Assembly (NCBI GenBank): GCA_949358305.1
Contig: OX442321.1
Coordinates: 5,605,605 to 5,669,604 of the forward strand
Direction of reading: 5' to 3'
Length of the DNA: 64,000 nt
DNA from: Strigamia acuminata
Taxonomy: Eukaryota; Arthropoda; Chilopoda; Geophilomorpha; Linotaeniidae
The notes below the pieces were generated by a model. The model searched no databases. It saw nothing but the letters and a program-made list of their open reading frames with translations, and was not told the origin of the DNA. The position numbers were made by a program, and so were the translations under genes. How positions within the stretch are numbered: position 1 is the stretch's first letter; each line of letters opens with the position of its first letter. Shown here in pieces: positions 43,260 to 55,383 of the stretch.

Positions 43260-44180
43260 CGGTCAATATTTATCGCCACGGTGCAAAACTTGTAGAAAGT
43301 AAACAGCAAAACCAATAAATGTATCGGAATTTATTGCTGATCACGCTAAACTTGTTGAAACTTCACTACAAATTCACAAAATCCATCCGAATTTATCATC
43401 TACTGTACAAAACTTCACTGCAAATCCACAAAACACATCTGAATTTACCGAGTTTAAAAATGACACTTCTTAACCTAACCTTAGGTTAGGTTAAGGATAG
43501 GCTAGGCCAGGTTAGCCTTAGGTTAAGGTTAGGTTCATTTCCGACACTTTTGAGTGTCATTTTCGGACTCAGGAAGCTTTATTTGGTAAGTAACCAAACT
43601 TTGGGCCCATTCTGAAGCGGGCCATATTCTAAAGTAAACCCTCGGATTTATTTATTTATTTATTTTATTTATTGAAACTACACAGCAAAACCAATAAACG
43701 TATCCGAATTTATTGAAACTACACAGCATAAAATGCATCCGAATTTATCGCCCACCATTCAAAACTAGCTTCAATCCTTACAATAAATCTAAAAAAGCAT
43801 TTGAATTCATCGCCTATCGTGCTAAACTTGATAGAACTTACTGCAAATTCACAAAACACATCCTAATTTATCGCCTACAGTGCTAAACTTGTTTGAACTT
43901 CACTGCAAATCCACAAAACACATCCGAATTTATCGGATATGGATATTTATTTATTTATTTATTTTATTATTGAAACTACACAGCAAAACCAATAAACGCA
44001 TCCGAATTTATCGCACACGATCAAAACTAGCTTCAATCCGTACAATAAATCCAAAAAAGCATCCGAATTTATCGCTCACCGTGCAAAATTAGCTCAAATT
44101 CCACTGTAGATTCAGTAGACGTATCCGAAATTATCGTCCACCGTGGAAAACATGTTGAAACTGAACGGTGAGTAAACGTA
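43260..44180 (-). repeat. GATAAATTCGG satellite-like repeat, block 3 (inverted)
   Basis: The same repeat in the opposite direction (aaacacatccgaatttatcg), with an inverted copy of the MITE at 43448-43641 in its middle. Together with block 2 this makes the spacer of the palindrome a rough inverted repeat. Confidence 0.8.
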
Positions 44181-45436
44181 TTGCATTCTTTTTATGGGCG
44201 ATAATTTGGGTTTTTTTCAAAGCATAATCACCAAATATAAATTATAACTCCTAATTAATAGCAACTTGGATACATAGATGGCGCCATTGTTTTACTACCG
44301 CAAGCTGTCTCTGGTCGCTGCTGCCATCTAGAGACAACTGACCGAAAATATACTGTAATGAATACCGCCCATCAAAAGGGTTACGACAATCAGAATCTGC
44401 GTGTCAGAGATTCGAATCTTTCATAGGATTCGGATGGGATTTGATTGATTTAGATGATTATTTTAATAAAAAAGTCGAAAATATTTTAACTTTTGTCTAA
44501 TTACCACAAAAAAATTCAAAACTCTTATAAAATGTAAAGATTTGGGATTCGGGGATTCGGTACGAAATTCGAAAGCCCATGTCAGAGATTCGGTTGAATG
44601 TCGTACCCCCTGATAAAATCTTTATTATAAAATCAAATAACAATTCCAGAAAATTTCTTTCATTTCTTACATTTGACACATTTTTTTACGAAAATAATTT
44701 TCTCTTCTGAACGTTATTGCGTTCTATTTTTCTATTCGGTTTCAGAAATGCTAAATAAATCAGATGTCCACCGTCTTTACACAAGCTAAGAAAAATTGCA
44801 AATGCATTATTTAAAACTTGGTTGACAAGCTATGGAGGACAAACATATGTACTTTCTTTTCTTGGCCCATCCTTTGCCATCACTTGTTCAGGAGTAAGGT
44901 ATACTAAGAGAGGTTCACCAACAGCAATGTCTTTAATTGCTTCAAAATACACGTTCTTGTTTCTTAGAGTAGGGAGTAAATTAGCATCTTTTAATTCATC
45001 AACTTCTGCTATTATAAACATCCATTCGGAATCTTCTACATCCATTGCATCCTAGGAAAACAAGTTGACAAGTTGAACTGTTAAAAATTATCAAACAGTA
45101 AATACAGACTTCGCCTGGAAAAGGCCCAAATTTTATCCCTTTTTTAATGACCACATCAGCCCTCCAACTTGCTTTCGTACATGTAGTAGATTGATTATTC
45201 TCAACATTTTTACTGTAACTCTGCACGTCCATAGCAAATCGATTTCCAGTAATAATCTTTGTTTTCACTTGTGGGGCCATTGTGGTGTCAAGAAAATCAA
45301 TTATTGTAACCGATTATGAAGGTTATGTGTAACAAACTAAGAAAACCTGGCGTTAAAACATAACAATTACTCTTTATTTACATTGTTGATGATCATTAAA
45401 CTGCATTTAAAGCAATAACGAACTTGAGAGACAAAG
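44181..45436 (-). repeat. Right arm of the 1.25-kb inverted repeat
   Basis: Reverse complement of 40801-42055 with scattered substitutions; it carries the second PR/SET gene. Confidence 0.9.
44830..45280 (-). CDS. Small PR/SET-domain protein, copy 2
   Basis: Exons 45110-45280 and 44830-45051, same structure as copy 1, 130 residues. By comparing translations, about nine residues differ (for example Pro2 to Ala, Glu24 to Lys near SYSKNVENN, Lys57 to Glu at the exon end, Glu to Gly near the C-terminus). The frame, donor, acceptor and stop are all intact, which suggests either recent duplication, gene conversion between the arms, or selection on both. Confidence 0.75.
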
Positions 45437-45518
45437 CCTATCATTAACCTAGGCCAGGTTAACTTTAGGTTAAGGTTAGGTTCATTTCCGACATTTTTAA
45501 GTGTCATTTTCGGACTCG

Positions 45519-45536
45519 GGGGGGGGGGGGGGGGTT
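45519..45536 (+). repeat. Poly-G tract
   Basis: About 15-18 consecutive G within an inverted MITE copy; a related copy after the second LTR element has another G run at about 60583-60596. Confidence 0.9.
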
Positions 45537-45626
45537 TGTTTGGTAAGTAACCAAATTTTGGACCCATTCTGAAGCGGGCCAGGTCAACCTTAGGTTAGGT
45601 TATGGATAGGCTGGGCCACGTTAAGT

Positions 45627-47758
45627 TGTGACGGAATAAAATTAGGCATGAATATATAATTAGTATAATATGAAGGAATAACTAAGGGGTAAAGTTAGGC
45701 TGTACTGCAATGGCAATTGCAGTAAGGCGGGAAAGGAATCTCTTGAGTGACGTGAGTCACTTGAGAGGTAAAGGGGGTCGCTGGCAAGTGACCACAAATA
45801 ATCTAGAGGCTAGACAGGTATAAAACAGTGAGATAACATAAATAAATGGAGAATAAATATCTGACTTCGTGAAATATGCGACATATAAATTGATAGATGA
45901 ATGTAGTTAACTATGAATAATATTGAGCCAACACAAGTGTGTAAACTATAATAAAGCTAATTTATTAGCGAGTCCAAATGATCATTAAACCATAATCCAA
46001 AATACATACATATATACAAATACACAAGCGCTATAAACAAGGCCTCCAATAATCATTGGGGTAATACAAAGACATATCAAAAGGTAAATACGCTGACAAA
46101 ACTAGAGCATTGGGAGGCATGAGGAATTCATGGCCCAAGGCAAAAGGGGGACTTGAACAGGAGTGAAAGAGAAGCGCTCTTTTAATTACGCTGAAACTGT
46201 AGTTTAAGGGGATTAAAAGGGGACATTTAAAATGGCGGCTCAATCGAGGCTTTGATTGCAATTCGGTTCGGTGTGGCTTTAATAACGATGTCGTCACAAA
46301 TAATGCATTGACTTTGAAGAAAGCCAATGCTGCCTAAAACTTAATTGTTCAATTAAAGCAAGATCTAAAACAAGAGTGTAAACTCTTGATTAAGCGGTTT
46401 GGTGGGTGAAAGACCCAAGAGTTGGCTATGAGAATGGCAACATGTCATTGAATAGGCCTAACCAAGAGTAGAGCAGTTCTGCTAAACCAGAGGTTCACAT
46501 TGACTGGATACATCATTTAATGGCTAGGTTCTTGGCTAACAAGTGCAAGGGGTTTGTGAGCGAGTGCTCGAGACAGAGAAAGACAACTACACATATTTAG
46601 GTGTAACTCAGATTGCTCTGAGTTCAAATGTCTATGCGTAACAACTTTCAGGAGAAGGCTGACTAGCGCATTTAGGACTAAGCATAAATGCAAAGTAATG
46701 CTACGCCATTGAGAACCATAGCAAAGGTAAGGGAAGTTACTATTAAATTAATAGCAAGTTCTTATAGCAAGTAGAAGGATTGATTGACTAACAATGGACA
46801 ACAAAAGGACTAAGCCGAACTAATAAATCTCCCTCAACTTAGCAACAATTGACCACTTCAATGGGAATCCACTGAAGTAATTCTAATTACCAATTTGAGA
46901 GCAATAAATGAAATAAGGCTTACCAGTACTTTGATTCCGCGGTCCAGGGTCATTGAATCCAGTGTCAAAAGGGTTGTGGAATTTTGGCGGGAAAATCCAC
47001 CAACAAAGCCAGGGCGGCAAAGTTGGAGTAGAGGCAACAAAACCTATCTTTTCTCCTTCATCTTCACCTCCATTGCCATCCTACTTCCCCCAGCTGTCAA
47101 CTGCAGGAAGTTTTACATCTCAACCCAGTAATCGAATACCAAATAGGCTCGGATGTTGCTCGTAGGGCAACCAACTAAAGCGAGATAGTGCGTCAAAACC
47201 TTGACGCACAACATAAGTCAAAACCAAAGGCAAGAACAAAATGTGTAAAGTCAAAATATATGGGCAAAATCTCTGTAGGAAGCTTTGAACAAAGCTTATA
47301 TAGACAAACCAAACAATACCTCATTGGAATGGAACCAATGGGGTAAATAGACCAATGACAAATGAGAGCTATCTCATTAGTATGAAGCGGGAAAGCTTCA
47401 CAAAGCAAATACCTCATTAGAATGTAAACAAGGAGGAGTGCATAAGGGGTCAAGAGTTCTCTTGGCCTTTGTAAGGTCACTCTCTCTAATGTTTAGAAAC
47501 AACACAAGGGGAAGTAAACAACATAGTCGCTCAGTCTTGGCTTCACTGTATAGTGACTCATCCAAGATGGCGACTGGTGCAATAACACACTATAAACTGT
47601 AAGAAAATGCTTATGGCCGTGAGCCAGTGGCTCACTTATAGCGCCTAGGACTCATATAATATAAAAGTAAATTAAAGAATTCAACTTAAAACCTTGAATT
47701 AAATATAAATAGTTTTATTTATCTTTAACCAAAACTACGGTATTTTGGTACCGTCACA
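45627..47758 (-). repeat. 3' LTR of the 14.9-kb element
   Basis: 2,132 bp, apparently identical with the other LTR. Long for a gypsy element. Small open frames in it recur in the other LTR simply because the sequence is duplicated. Confidence 0.95.
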
Positions 47759-48233
47759 CGTGCTCCGGAAAAGAGTGCGTGCGTCCTACGCATGCATCTA
47801 AATCGACAAGACCAGAATAAAAAGTCAAAACTGAAGAGAAAAATTTATTGAGGTAAAAACCCCTAAAAAACTCTTGGTGCGAAGGCACCCTTACAACAAA
47901 TAATCAAAAAAAAAAAAAAAAAGAAAATTGAACAATTAATTTATGCTAAGATTTTAAGACTAAATTAAAATGACAAGTGAGTCACAAACTCTACAGACAG
48001 AATATATACAAAGCGAAAGGAACACAATATAAAAGGAAAATAAAAATTATACACCATACAAGACCATAACCGAACGGTTAAGTAAGTCTGTAAACAAAAT
48101 TCAAAGATTTTCTTTTGAGAGATACACTAAAATAATTATAAAAAATGAACGGTCGTATATTACACTTGTTTTGACTTGACACACTAAATGAAACATAGAA
48201 TTTATACAAGTCAGGCAGATATCGCTCTCTCTC

Positions 48234-49826
48234 TTAAAATTCAGGACTCTCACCATGTTCAGGCGAATTGGGTGCCGTGACGTATTGGGGTTTAGGGGAA
48301 GTGGGAGTTTCTCCTAGCTCCATCGTCAAGTTAAGCGGGAGCTCTGTAACATCGGGGAGGGACTCGTCTGACTCAATAAGCGCGGCAATTTCGGGGTCGG
48401 ATAAAGCAACCGCTTCTGTCTGAGAACACAACATATTTACCGCCGCGTTCACTTCCTCCATTTGGAAGACATTCGGGGGTCTCTCGTGTTGCTGACCGGA
48501 AAAGGGGGAAAGCCCTTTCTCTAACTGCGCGGAGTTGTACGACTCCAAGTACTTGGCAGAATCCAGTGCAAACGCACTTGGAACGTGCTGCATCCATAAG
48601 CGGGTCATTGTTCTGTGCAGAACGAATACCCGCTCCCATGACGCGTCCCAGACATCACACCTGATGTGGTACGCAGGGTGGAGATCAACCAATCCCAAAA
48701 TTGCGATCTGACCTCGCTTTAATTTGCCGATTAATGCAAAGTACCCTCCAAACCTATTTGCTACGTTAAGAATCGCTCGCCCCATCTCGTACATATAACC
48801 GCTCAAAGCTGGGACGACACCTCGGCAGCGTATCATCATCATCTCGGGAGATAATAAAAATACGGGGGAAAAGGTCGGCATGTTTAATTCACCCGGGTCC
48901 TCGATATCCTCATAAGGGGTTGCTCTTACGTCTAACGGCTTGCCTTTTATCGTGGCCTCTAACCGTCGTATCTTTTCATGAGCGGATGCAAGTGCATCGG
49001 TTAACAAGGCCAACTGTTTAGTTAGGCGGGCGTGCTCGGCAGGGTCAATTGGTGTGGTGGGTTCGGCCGTGCTCAGCAAGATCTTGTCTAAATTTAACTT
49101 TGTGCTTTCAATGTGCCAATCTACATCAGTGGGAGAGTTGGCACCGAGAAGAAAAAGGGGTGGAGCAGCCACCTCCAGGGAATGCTTATCTGGGTTCACA
49201 ACGAAAAAACACTTGCTACAGAGGGACCAACGGCGCGCGGCAGACGACCAGGCCGTCATGACCATAATATTTTTTATCCCTGGTAACCAGGGAGATCCTC
49301 GGGGCCGTTTTCCCTCACCCCGACAGTTGATGCAGGCCATGAGATGCTGTCCCCCATATGCGCCGCACATCCAACTGCTGCCGGTGCAGCAAGGGCACTG
49401 CACGAAGTAGCGGGTGTCAAAATTTGGGACCAAATGGGGAATACCTTTACCCACATCATCGTCACACTTGTCTCGGCGCTTGACTACCAAATCAATTTTA
49501 GCTGCGGAGGCGTCACTTCTAAGTTCATGCCACTTGTACGATTGGGACTTGCTGGCTTCCGTTGCTGTTACTGGTCGCTTGAAGTCACCGTACGGATTGT
49601 CCGGAGATCTTGGTTCTACGAAGCATAATGCTCCACGGGGACGACTAAACCTCCTTTGCATCAAAGCGGGAATGGGAGGCGGTGTTTCCAAATCCTCCTC
49701 AACGCATCGCGGAGCCTTGACAGGTGGCTCGTCGGTAGGAAGGGGTTCCTTGACAGCGAGCATTCGCTTCCTCGGGTCCGGGTTGATGCGGCCGACTCGT
49801 GGTTTAAAACCTCCCCGCGAATACAT
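48234..49826 (-). CDS. ORF3 of the 14.9-kb element, unknown cysteine-rich protein
   Basis: 530 residues from an ATG at 49826, downstream of pol where retroviruses have env. I do not recognise the family. Visible features: basic, proline-rich N-terminus (about 1-100); a cysteine cluster at residues 144-206 with FVQCPCCTGSSWMC (C144, C146, C147, C154), ACINC (C165, C168) and CSKC (C203, C206), probably binding zinc; a predicted coiled coil at about 262-298; a hydrophobic-mixed domain at about 320-440; and an acidic, proline-rich tail. There is no signal peptide or clear membrane segment, so it is unlikely to be an envelope protein. It could be a nucleic-acid-binding or regulatory factor. An intact 530-codon frame argues that it is maintained. 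Confidence 0.8.
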   Translation of the reverse strand: MYSRGGFKPRVGRINPDPRKRMLAVKEPLPTDEPPVKAPRCVEEDLETPPPIPALMQRRFSRPRGALCFVEPRSPDNPYGDFKRPVTATEASKSQSYKWHELRSDASAAKIDLVVKRRDKCDDDVGKGIPHLVPNFDTRYFVQCPCCTGSSWMCGAYGGQHLMACINCRGEGKRPRGSPWLPGIKNIMVMTAWSSAARRWSLCSKCFFVVNPDKHSLEVAAPPLFLLGANSPTDVDWHIESTKLNLDKILLSTAEPTTPIDPAEHARLTKQLALLTDALASAHEKIRRLEATIKGKPLDVRATPYEDIEDPGELNMPTFSPVFLLSPEMMMIRCRGVVPALSGYMYEMGRAILNVANRFGGYFALIGKLKRGQIAILGLVDLHPAYHIRCDVWDASWERVFVLHRTMTRLWMQHVPSAFALDSAKYLESYNSAQLEKGLSPFSGQQHERPPNVFQMEEVNAAVNMLCSQTEAVALSDPEIAALIESDESLPDVTELPLNLTMELGETPTSPKPQYVTAPNSPEHGESPEF

Positions 49827-51192
49827 CTACTTGTGTAAAGTAAACACCAAATGGACCAAATCAGTAAGATAATTCCAACATATCCCAAAACGCGAGAGAA
49901 CTTATAAAGAAATATACTAATATATTCTCATGAAAGGCTGTTGAAACTCGTCTTTATGATTGGGAATAAATTACGCGGGACAATTATCCTGTGCGCCATC
50001 TGTTGATCAGATAAGCCATAAAATAACTAACTATCACTAATGACATCTGGTGGCGGATTTCTACTGAACGCGCCATCTTTAATTTTCTTTGAATTCGGAG
50101 GTTTAAGCTTTAAAATTATGCGCATGGAAAATCTATAATTACGCCAAATTGATCGCGAAAACTTCCGTAAAGCGGTTAAAATTAAATCAATGAATCGATT
50201 CTTACAAGGAAAACTGCTTAAAATCTGCACGGGTAATTTAAGTGTGCGGCGTGTAGATACACGGTAATCAAAACTGGCAAACGCGAATTTTGGGGCAAAA
50301 ATACTGATTAAAATAATAATCAATCAACGAGAATATACAGTAAAATGGTATAACGAACAAACTTACGGTTGTGTGCACAACGCTGTCGAATAATCAGAGA
50401 CTAACACTGGAAGTACGCACGTGCTTCCGATCGGTGTATAAACGTAAAAGAACGCTAGATGACAGAAAATTTATCCGAATGACATAAACAAGATATCGGA
50501 AAGGAGTGAATCTTTTTTAACCACAAAATATCTTACACGAGAGGATCCAGCGGTTGGATAACGGTCGAGGGACGCGTGGCGATAAATCGAAACTAACGCC
50601 GTAAAAGCTGGAAAATTTGCTAATTTCAACACCACATATATCCGAAACAATTTGATTAATGCATTTACCCAAGTAGAGGCGGAAATATATCCAAGGAAGG
50701 TCGGAATAAACGAAGCTGCCGGTGTTCCAGGATCGGACGAGAAACTAACGTGTAGTAGAAGTTTTGCAAAGAACTAGTCAACCGGAAATGGACTTAAGCT
50801 GGTGTGGAATCTCTAAAGACAATAGGGGTGACAAATGACGTCAACAGTCATGATACCACAGATGCTAGGAATCATAAATTCTGAAGTAGAGGGGGAAATC
50901 AAAGTTCGACCACTAATTGTTGTCAGCTGCAAATGCAACATGAACCCTGCTAATCCGAAGAAGTAGGAAGTTGGAAGTGCAACTAAAGCTTGACCCACAT
51001 TTAATAAAATTGAAACGACAATTATTTTTGGAAAGTACGAATAAAATAAAATGAGAGAAACCGACTAGGTTTTTCTAAAGTGAATGCGACCTGTCCTTTT
51101 TATATTTGAAGAAGTCAAAACAATAATAATCAACTAAATAAATTAGCTAAATTCAAACTCAAGCAAAATCTACAACAACGAGATTCGAAATC
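49827..51192 (-). other. Non-coding spacer between pol and ORF3 in the 14.9-kb element
   Basis: About 1.37 kb without a significant frame. It may hold the splice acceptor or promoter for ORF3 expression, but I could not identify one with confidence. Confidence 0.5.
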
Positions 51193-54100
51193 TTACGCGG
51201 GATTCTCGGAATCGAGACACCTGACAAAATCTTTAGTGTAACGTGGGTTGACAACACGTGGTCGCTTCGAAGTTCGGGGTTCGACGTCATCACGTCTCGG
51301 CGTTACAATACGCGTGGTAAGCGGAGTGACGTCAGTCGCGAGTTCCATTGGTTCTGCTTGCTCCGAACTTGGACTTGGTAAATATTCATCGTTTTCCATC
51401 CAACTGGGAGTCGGGTGTGCCGAATCCGTGCCGTGTGTCTGGTTTTCGACCCACTCTTCAATCGGGTATTCCGGTAAATAGGGGGTAAGGTGCTTGATAT
51501 TAATAGAATTCTCTATTGTGCCATCTTCTAACTTTTCCAGGCGATAAGCGGTACCGCCTAGTATCTTTATAATTTTCCAGGGTCCGTCTCGTACTTCGGC
51601 CATTTTTGCTGAAAACTGCCGGTCGGCATTTGACAAATGATGCGTCTTTCGCCAAACTAAATCGTCTAAATCGAACGTTCCGATCCGGTATTTCTTGTGA
51701 TGAATTTTCCTATGTTTCTCATAATTTTCTTGAATTTTAGTGAACATCACGTTTTGTGCGAGGCGAATCGTATTCTGAATCGACGCGATATACTTCTCGG
51801 GGTCGTTGGGATCGAGTTTGACGGAATTATTCAACGTATTGGGATTCCAAGGTGGGGTAATTATTCTTCCTGAATTTAATAGCAATGGCGTTGAGCCTGT
51901 TGCCTCTGAAATGGATGTACGTGTTGCGAACGCAAAATCGTGAATAAGTTCGTGCCAATTTTTGTGCACGTCACTGAACAGAGCTATCATCACTTTCAAA
52001 TTTCGGTTGGCCCTTTCAGTTGGGTTGGCCGAGGGATTGTAGGTGCTTGTGTGCTTTACTGTTATGCCCTGTCGTTCACAGAATTTTCTGTAAATCAGGG
52101 CGCAGAATTGGGGGCCGTTGTCACTTATAATCTTTTTGGGTGAGCCATGTCTACATGCAACCTCATGTAGCTTTTCCACAATTATTTTGGCTGAAGCTGT
52201 ATGCAGCGCAAATACTTCGATATATTTCGTTGCATTGTCCATGATTACAAGTAACCATTTAAACTTATTACCTGGTTTGGGACCCATTAAATCTACTGTG
52301 ACCGTTTCCCAAGGAAATGTCATACCTAAAGGCACGTATTCGCCGGCAAGGGGCTTTCTTTGTAGAGGCTTATACATCTGGCAATGTTGACAACCTGTCA
52401 CATAACCACGTACGTCACGGGACATACCAAACCAATGATATAACATCTTTGCTCTGTCTAGAGTCTTTGCTACACCTGAGTGGCCTGCCATTGGGTGCCC
52501 GTGGCACGCAAATAACGCACGCTTAAGTAAACTGCGAGGCATTGCAGCCTTGAACCCATTTCCGGTATCCAACAATTCCTCGTCGAACGTCGGAGCAAAT
52601 CTCGCAAGTAGATCGCCGTCCATCATATAATGTCGGCATAATTTTTTAAAATCTCGTAAATGCAATTTATTATTTTTGGGCAGCTCATCTTTAGAAATGA
52701 ACTGAATAATGTCGTACAAAAAAGGGTCAGCACGTTGTGCGTTTATAATTTCGTCGCGGGAGGGCGGAACCGTTTTTAACGCGTCTGTGAGTGCAGACAT
52801 CAAAGTCTCATTGCGTTTGCAATTTTTATCAGTCTTTTTTGTAGTGTCGAGAAAATTTAAAATTTCATCTGGAGTTATCACGTCAGGGCTACCATCCCCC
52901 TGTGTTTCAACAGAATTGACATACTCAATTCTGAGGGAACACAACTGTTCTGTACTTTCTTTGAAAACATTAACGCCTTTATTTCTATTTCCAGTCCACT
53001 CGGGCCAGTATTGGGTCACTTCAGTGTGTTCTACGTGGTCGGTAGACGGGATATGCTCTTCAGAGAGCGGGGCTCGGGAGAGGGCATCGGCAATTTGGTT
53101 ATATTTGCCCTGGCGGTATTCAATTTTGAACGCGCCGGCCTGCAGTCGGGTGGCCCATCGACCAAATCGTCCGGAGGGCTCTGGTGACGTCATCAACCAT
53201 TTGAGCGCCTGCGCGTCACTTTCCAGTTGAAAAGTGGTGTACTCTAGAAACGGACGGAAACGGTCGACTGCCCAAACGACAGCCAAACATTCAAGTTCAG
53301 GGGTATTATAGCGGACTTCCGCTCCTTTTAACACTCGACTAGCGTATGCTGCCGGTTTTAAAGTCTTTTTTCCATTTACCTCTACCTCTTGCATGAGAAC
53401 AGCTCCTAATCCTTCATGACTAGCGTCTGTCTGAATTACGAACGGTTTACTCAGCTCGGGTCGGAGCAAGCAACCGTCAGTCATAAGCTTTTCTTTTAAA
53501 GTTTTGAATGCCGTTTTCTGCTCTTCCTCCCAAACAAATGGTAAATCTTTTCTTGTTAATGACGATAAAGGCCTGGCAATAGAAGCATAATTGGGGACAA
53601 ATTTACGTAGATATCCCGTCATGCCCAGAAATCTCTGAACTTCTTTCACCGTGGTGGGGGCAGGAAAACTGTCTATGGCCAAAAGTTTTAATGTGTCGGC
53701 TTTAGTGCCTTCTTTTGTAATTCTAAAACCTAAAAATTTGATTTCAGTTTGTCCAAAACGGGACTTGGTCATGCTCACGGTTAAGCCTGCATTACGTAAG
53801 AGTTGTAACACTTGCTTAACATGCTGTAAATGTTCCTCCCACGTCTTGGAATAAATAATAATATCGTCTAAATAGACCAAACAGAACTGGCCGGTTACTG
53901 GGGCCAAAATTTGTTCCATCAGATTTTGAAATGTGGCGGGAGCGTTACACAAGCCGAACGGCATGCGTTTAAATTGGTATTTTCCCATTGGGGTGTAAAA
54001 TGACGTGATCGGTCGGCTATTGGGGTCCATTTCGACCTGATAATATCCCTTAACGAGATCCATGGACGTAAAATATTTTGCGTCACCTAAATATAATAAC

Positions 54101-55383
54101 ATCATATTCAAATCTGGCATGGCGATCGTATCCTGTACGGTAGCCGCATTGACCCATCTATAATCAATGCACAACCGGTATGATCCGTCGGGTTTGGACA
54201 CGATCAAGGGGTGCGACACATAAGGACTAATAGCAGCGGGTTCAATCAAGTCCAAATCGATAAGTTCTTGTACAAGGGTCTTAAGTATGTCACGCTTGGT
54301 TGGATTATACATCCGGTATGGAGATTTTCGAGGATTGTCACGTAGCATAATTGTATGCTTGACTATATGAGTACGGCCGGGAGTGTCACTAAACACTGAC
54401 TGGACACTTTCTAACACTGCTTTTAATAGAAGGCGTTGATCGGGCGTACAATCGGCGTTTTTAACCAACTTCTCACTCCAGTCGAGCGAACGCTCAATTT
54501 GTCGTGATAGCGAAGGAATGTCCTTGGCGTAAACTGGTGGCACTAGACAATCTTTGGGGACGCCAGGAGGGGTAAAAATTGCGTCATGAGGGTCGAGGTC
54601 AGCAATCTCCTCTAAAGTAGTACTTGCATTCACAAGCGCTTTTCTTACTGCTTTCTTCGCTTTAAATCTCTTGGAACGTAAAACCTTTAAACATTGCTTT
54701 TCTAATTTATTAATTTCTTTTTTAGTGGCATAAGGAATCGCTACATCCGGGTCGTTACCACATCTCGCCAATTGTTCGTCGGGGCGCAAGTATAGAGAGG
54801 TTTTGCGCATAAAATTGTGACCAATCGTTAAATTTGTCACCCTGGGGGGCAAAACTATGAAGGTAAAGGGTGTATGATGATTTGCCCACTGTATAGTGAT
54901 GTCTACTTTGCCCACCGGCTTGTGTTTAATTCCGGGGGCAGAAATTCGCACATTCTTTTTAATTTGGCGGACAGATTCGTATTTAATGCCAAAGACAGGT
55001 AGAAGCTGCTCGCCAATAAAACAACTGGTGGCGCCAGAGTCTATTAGCGCCAAGGAGGGGACTCCATTTACGTGAACATTAATTTGGGCGTGGTCCGTAG
55101 TTGAGGATGACGTCATTGACATCAAACGTTCTGTGAAACGTTCTTTTAAATCGTGGTGAGGCGAGGGATGGGAGGAAAAGGGAAAATCCTCCGAGCCTGC
55201 TAGAGCAAGGGACATTTTGTTAAAAGAGTTGCATAAATTTAAATCTGGGTTAAGAAGTGGGTTGTTAAATTTAATTCCGGTTTGTATTTGGGACTGAACT
55301 ATTTGGGCGTCAGTCCCGGGTTTAAGTTTTTTAGAATGGGGCAGTCTTTTGCACCATGTTCCGCCTCTCGACAGAGGGGGCAT
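51193..55383 (-). CDS. pol: Pol polyprotein of the 14.9-kb gypsy element
   Basis: 1,396 residues. Protease active site [15 protein letters not shown] (Asp 115); reverse transcriptase with YLDDIIIYS (Asp 506-507) and the surrounding [10 protein letters not shown] and [10 protein letters not shown]; RNase H with [16 protein letters not shown]; integrase with the zinc-binding HHCC region ending CQHCQMYK, then [17 protein letters not shown] and [11 protein letters not shown] (D, D and E). This is the PR-RT-RH-IN order of Ty3/gypsy. The frame overlaps the end of gag by 85 nt and lies -1 to it, so a Gag-Pol fusion by frameshift is likely; the ATG at 55383 may be incidental. The tail after the integrase is acidic then basic, without a recognised chromodomain. 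Confidence 0.95.
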   Translation of the reverse strand: MPPLSRGGTWCKRLPHSKKLKPGTDAQIVQSQIQTGIKFNNPLLNPDLNLCNSFNKMSLALAGSEDFPFSSHPSPHHDLKERFTERLMSMTSSSTTDHAQINVHVNGVPSLALIDSGATSCFIGEQLLPVFGIKYESVRQIKKNVRISAPGIKHKPVGKVDITIQWANHHTPFTFIVLPPRVTNLTIGHNFMRKTSLYLRPDEQLARCGNDPDVAIPYATKKEINKLEKQCLKVLRSKRFKAKKAVRKALVNASTTLEEIADLDPHDAIFTPPGVPKDCLVPPVYAKDIPSLSRQIERSLDWSEKLVKNADCTPDQRLLLKAVLESVQSVFSDTPGRTHIVKHTIMLRDNPRKSPYRMYNPTKRDILKTLVQELIDLDLIEPAAISPYVSHPLIVSKPDGSYRLCIDYRWVNAATVQDTIAMPDLNMMLLYLGDAKYFTSMDLVKGYYQVEMDPNSRPITSFYTPMGKYQFKRMPFGLCNAPATFQNLMEQILAPVTGQFCLVYLDDIIIYSKTWEEHLQHVKQVLQLLRNAGLTVSMTKSRFGQTEIKFLGFRITKEGTKADTLKLLAIDSFPAPTTVKEVQRFLGMTGYLRKFVPNYASIARPLSSLTRKDLPFVWEEEQKTAFKTLKEKLMTDGCLLRPELSKPFVIQTDASHEGLGAVLMQEVEVNGKKTLKPAAYASRVLKGAEVRYNTPELECLAVVWAVDRFRPFLEYTTFQLESDAQALKWLMTSPEPSGRFGRWATRLQAGAFKIEYRQGKYNQIADALSRAPLSEEHIPSTDHVEHTEVTQYWPEWTGNRNKGVNVFKESTEQLCSLRIEYVNSVETQGDGSPDVITPDEILNFLDTTKKTDKNCKRNETLMSALTDALKTVPPSRDEIINAQRADPFLYDIIQFISKDELPKNNKLHLRDFKKLCRHYMMDGDLLARFAPTFDEELLDTGNGFKAAMPRSLLKRALFACHGHPMAGHSGVAKTLDRAKMLYHWFGMSRDVRGYVTGCQHCQMYKPLQRKPLAGEYVPLGMTFPWETVTVDLMGPKPGNKFKWLLVIMDNATKYIEVFALHTASAKIIVEKLHEVACRHGSPKKIISDNGPQFCALIYRKFCERQGITVKHTSTYNPSANPTERANRNLKVMIALFSDVHKNWHELIHDFAFATRTSISEATGSTPLLLNSGRIITPPWNPNTLNNSVKLDPNDPEKYIASIQNTIRLAQNVMFTKIQENYEKHRKIHHKKYRIGTFDLDDLVWRKTHHLSNADRQFSAKMAEVRDGPWKIIKILGGTAYRLEKLEDGTIENSINIKHLTPYLPEYPIEEWVENQTHGTDSAHPTPSWMENDEYLPSPSSEQAEPMELATDVTPLTTRIVTPRRDDVEPRTSKRPRVVNPRYTKDFVRCLDSENPA

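Noticed and set aside
46031-47480. Short ORFs in the LTR, repeated at 58799-60248
   Set aside because: They recur only because the LTR is duplicated. No domain or good start context was seen.
49049-49872. Plus-strand ORFs over ORF3 of the 14.9-kb element
   Set aside because: Antisense shadows of the 530-codon minus-strand ORF, without family features.
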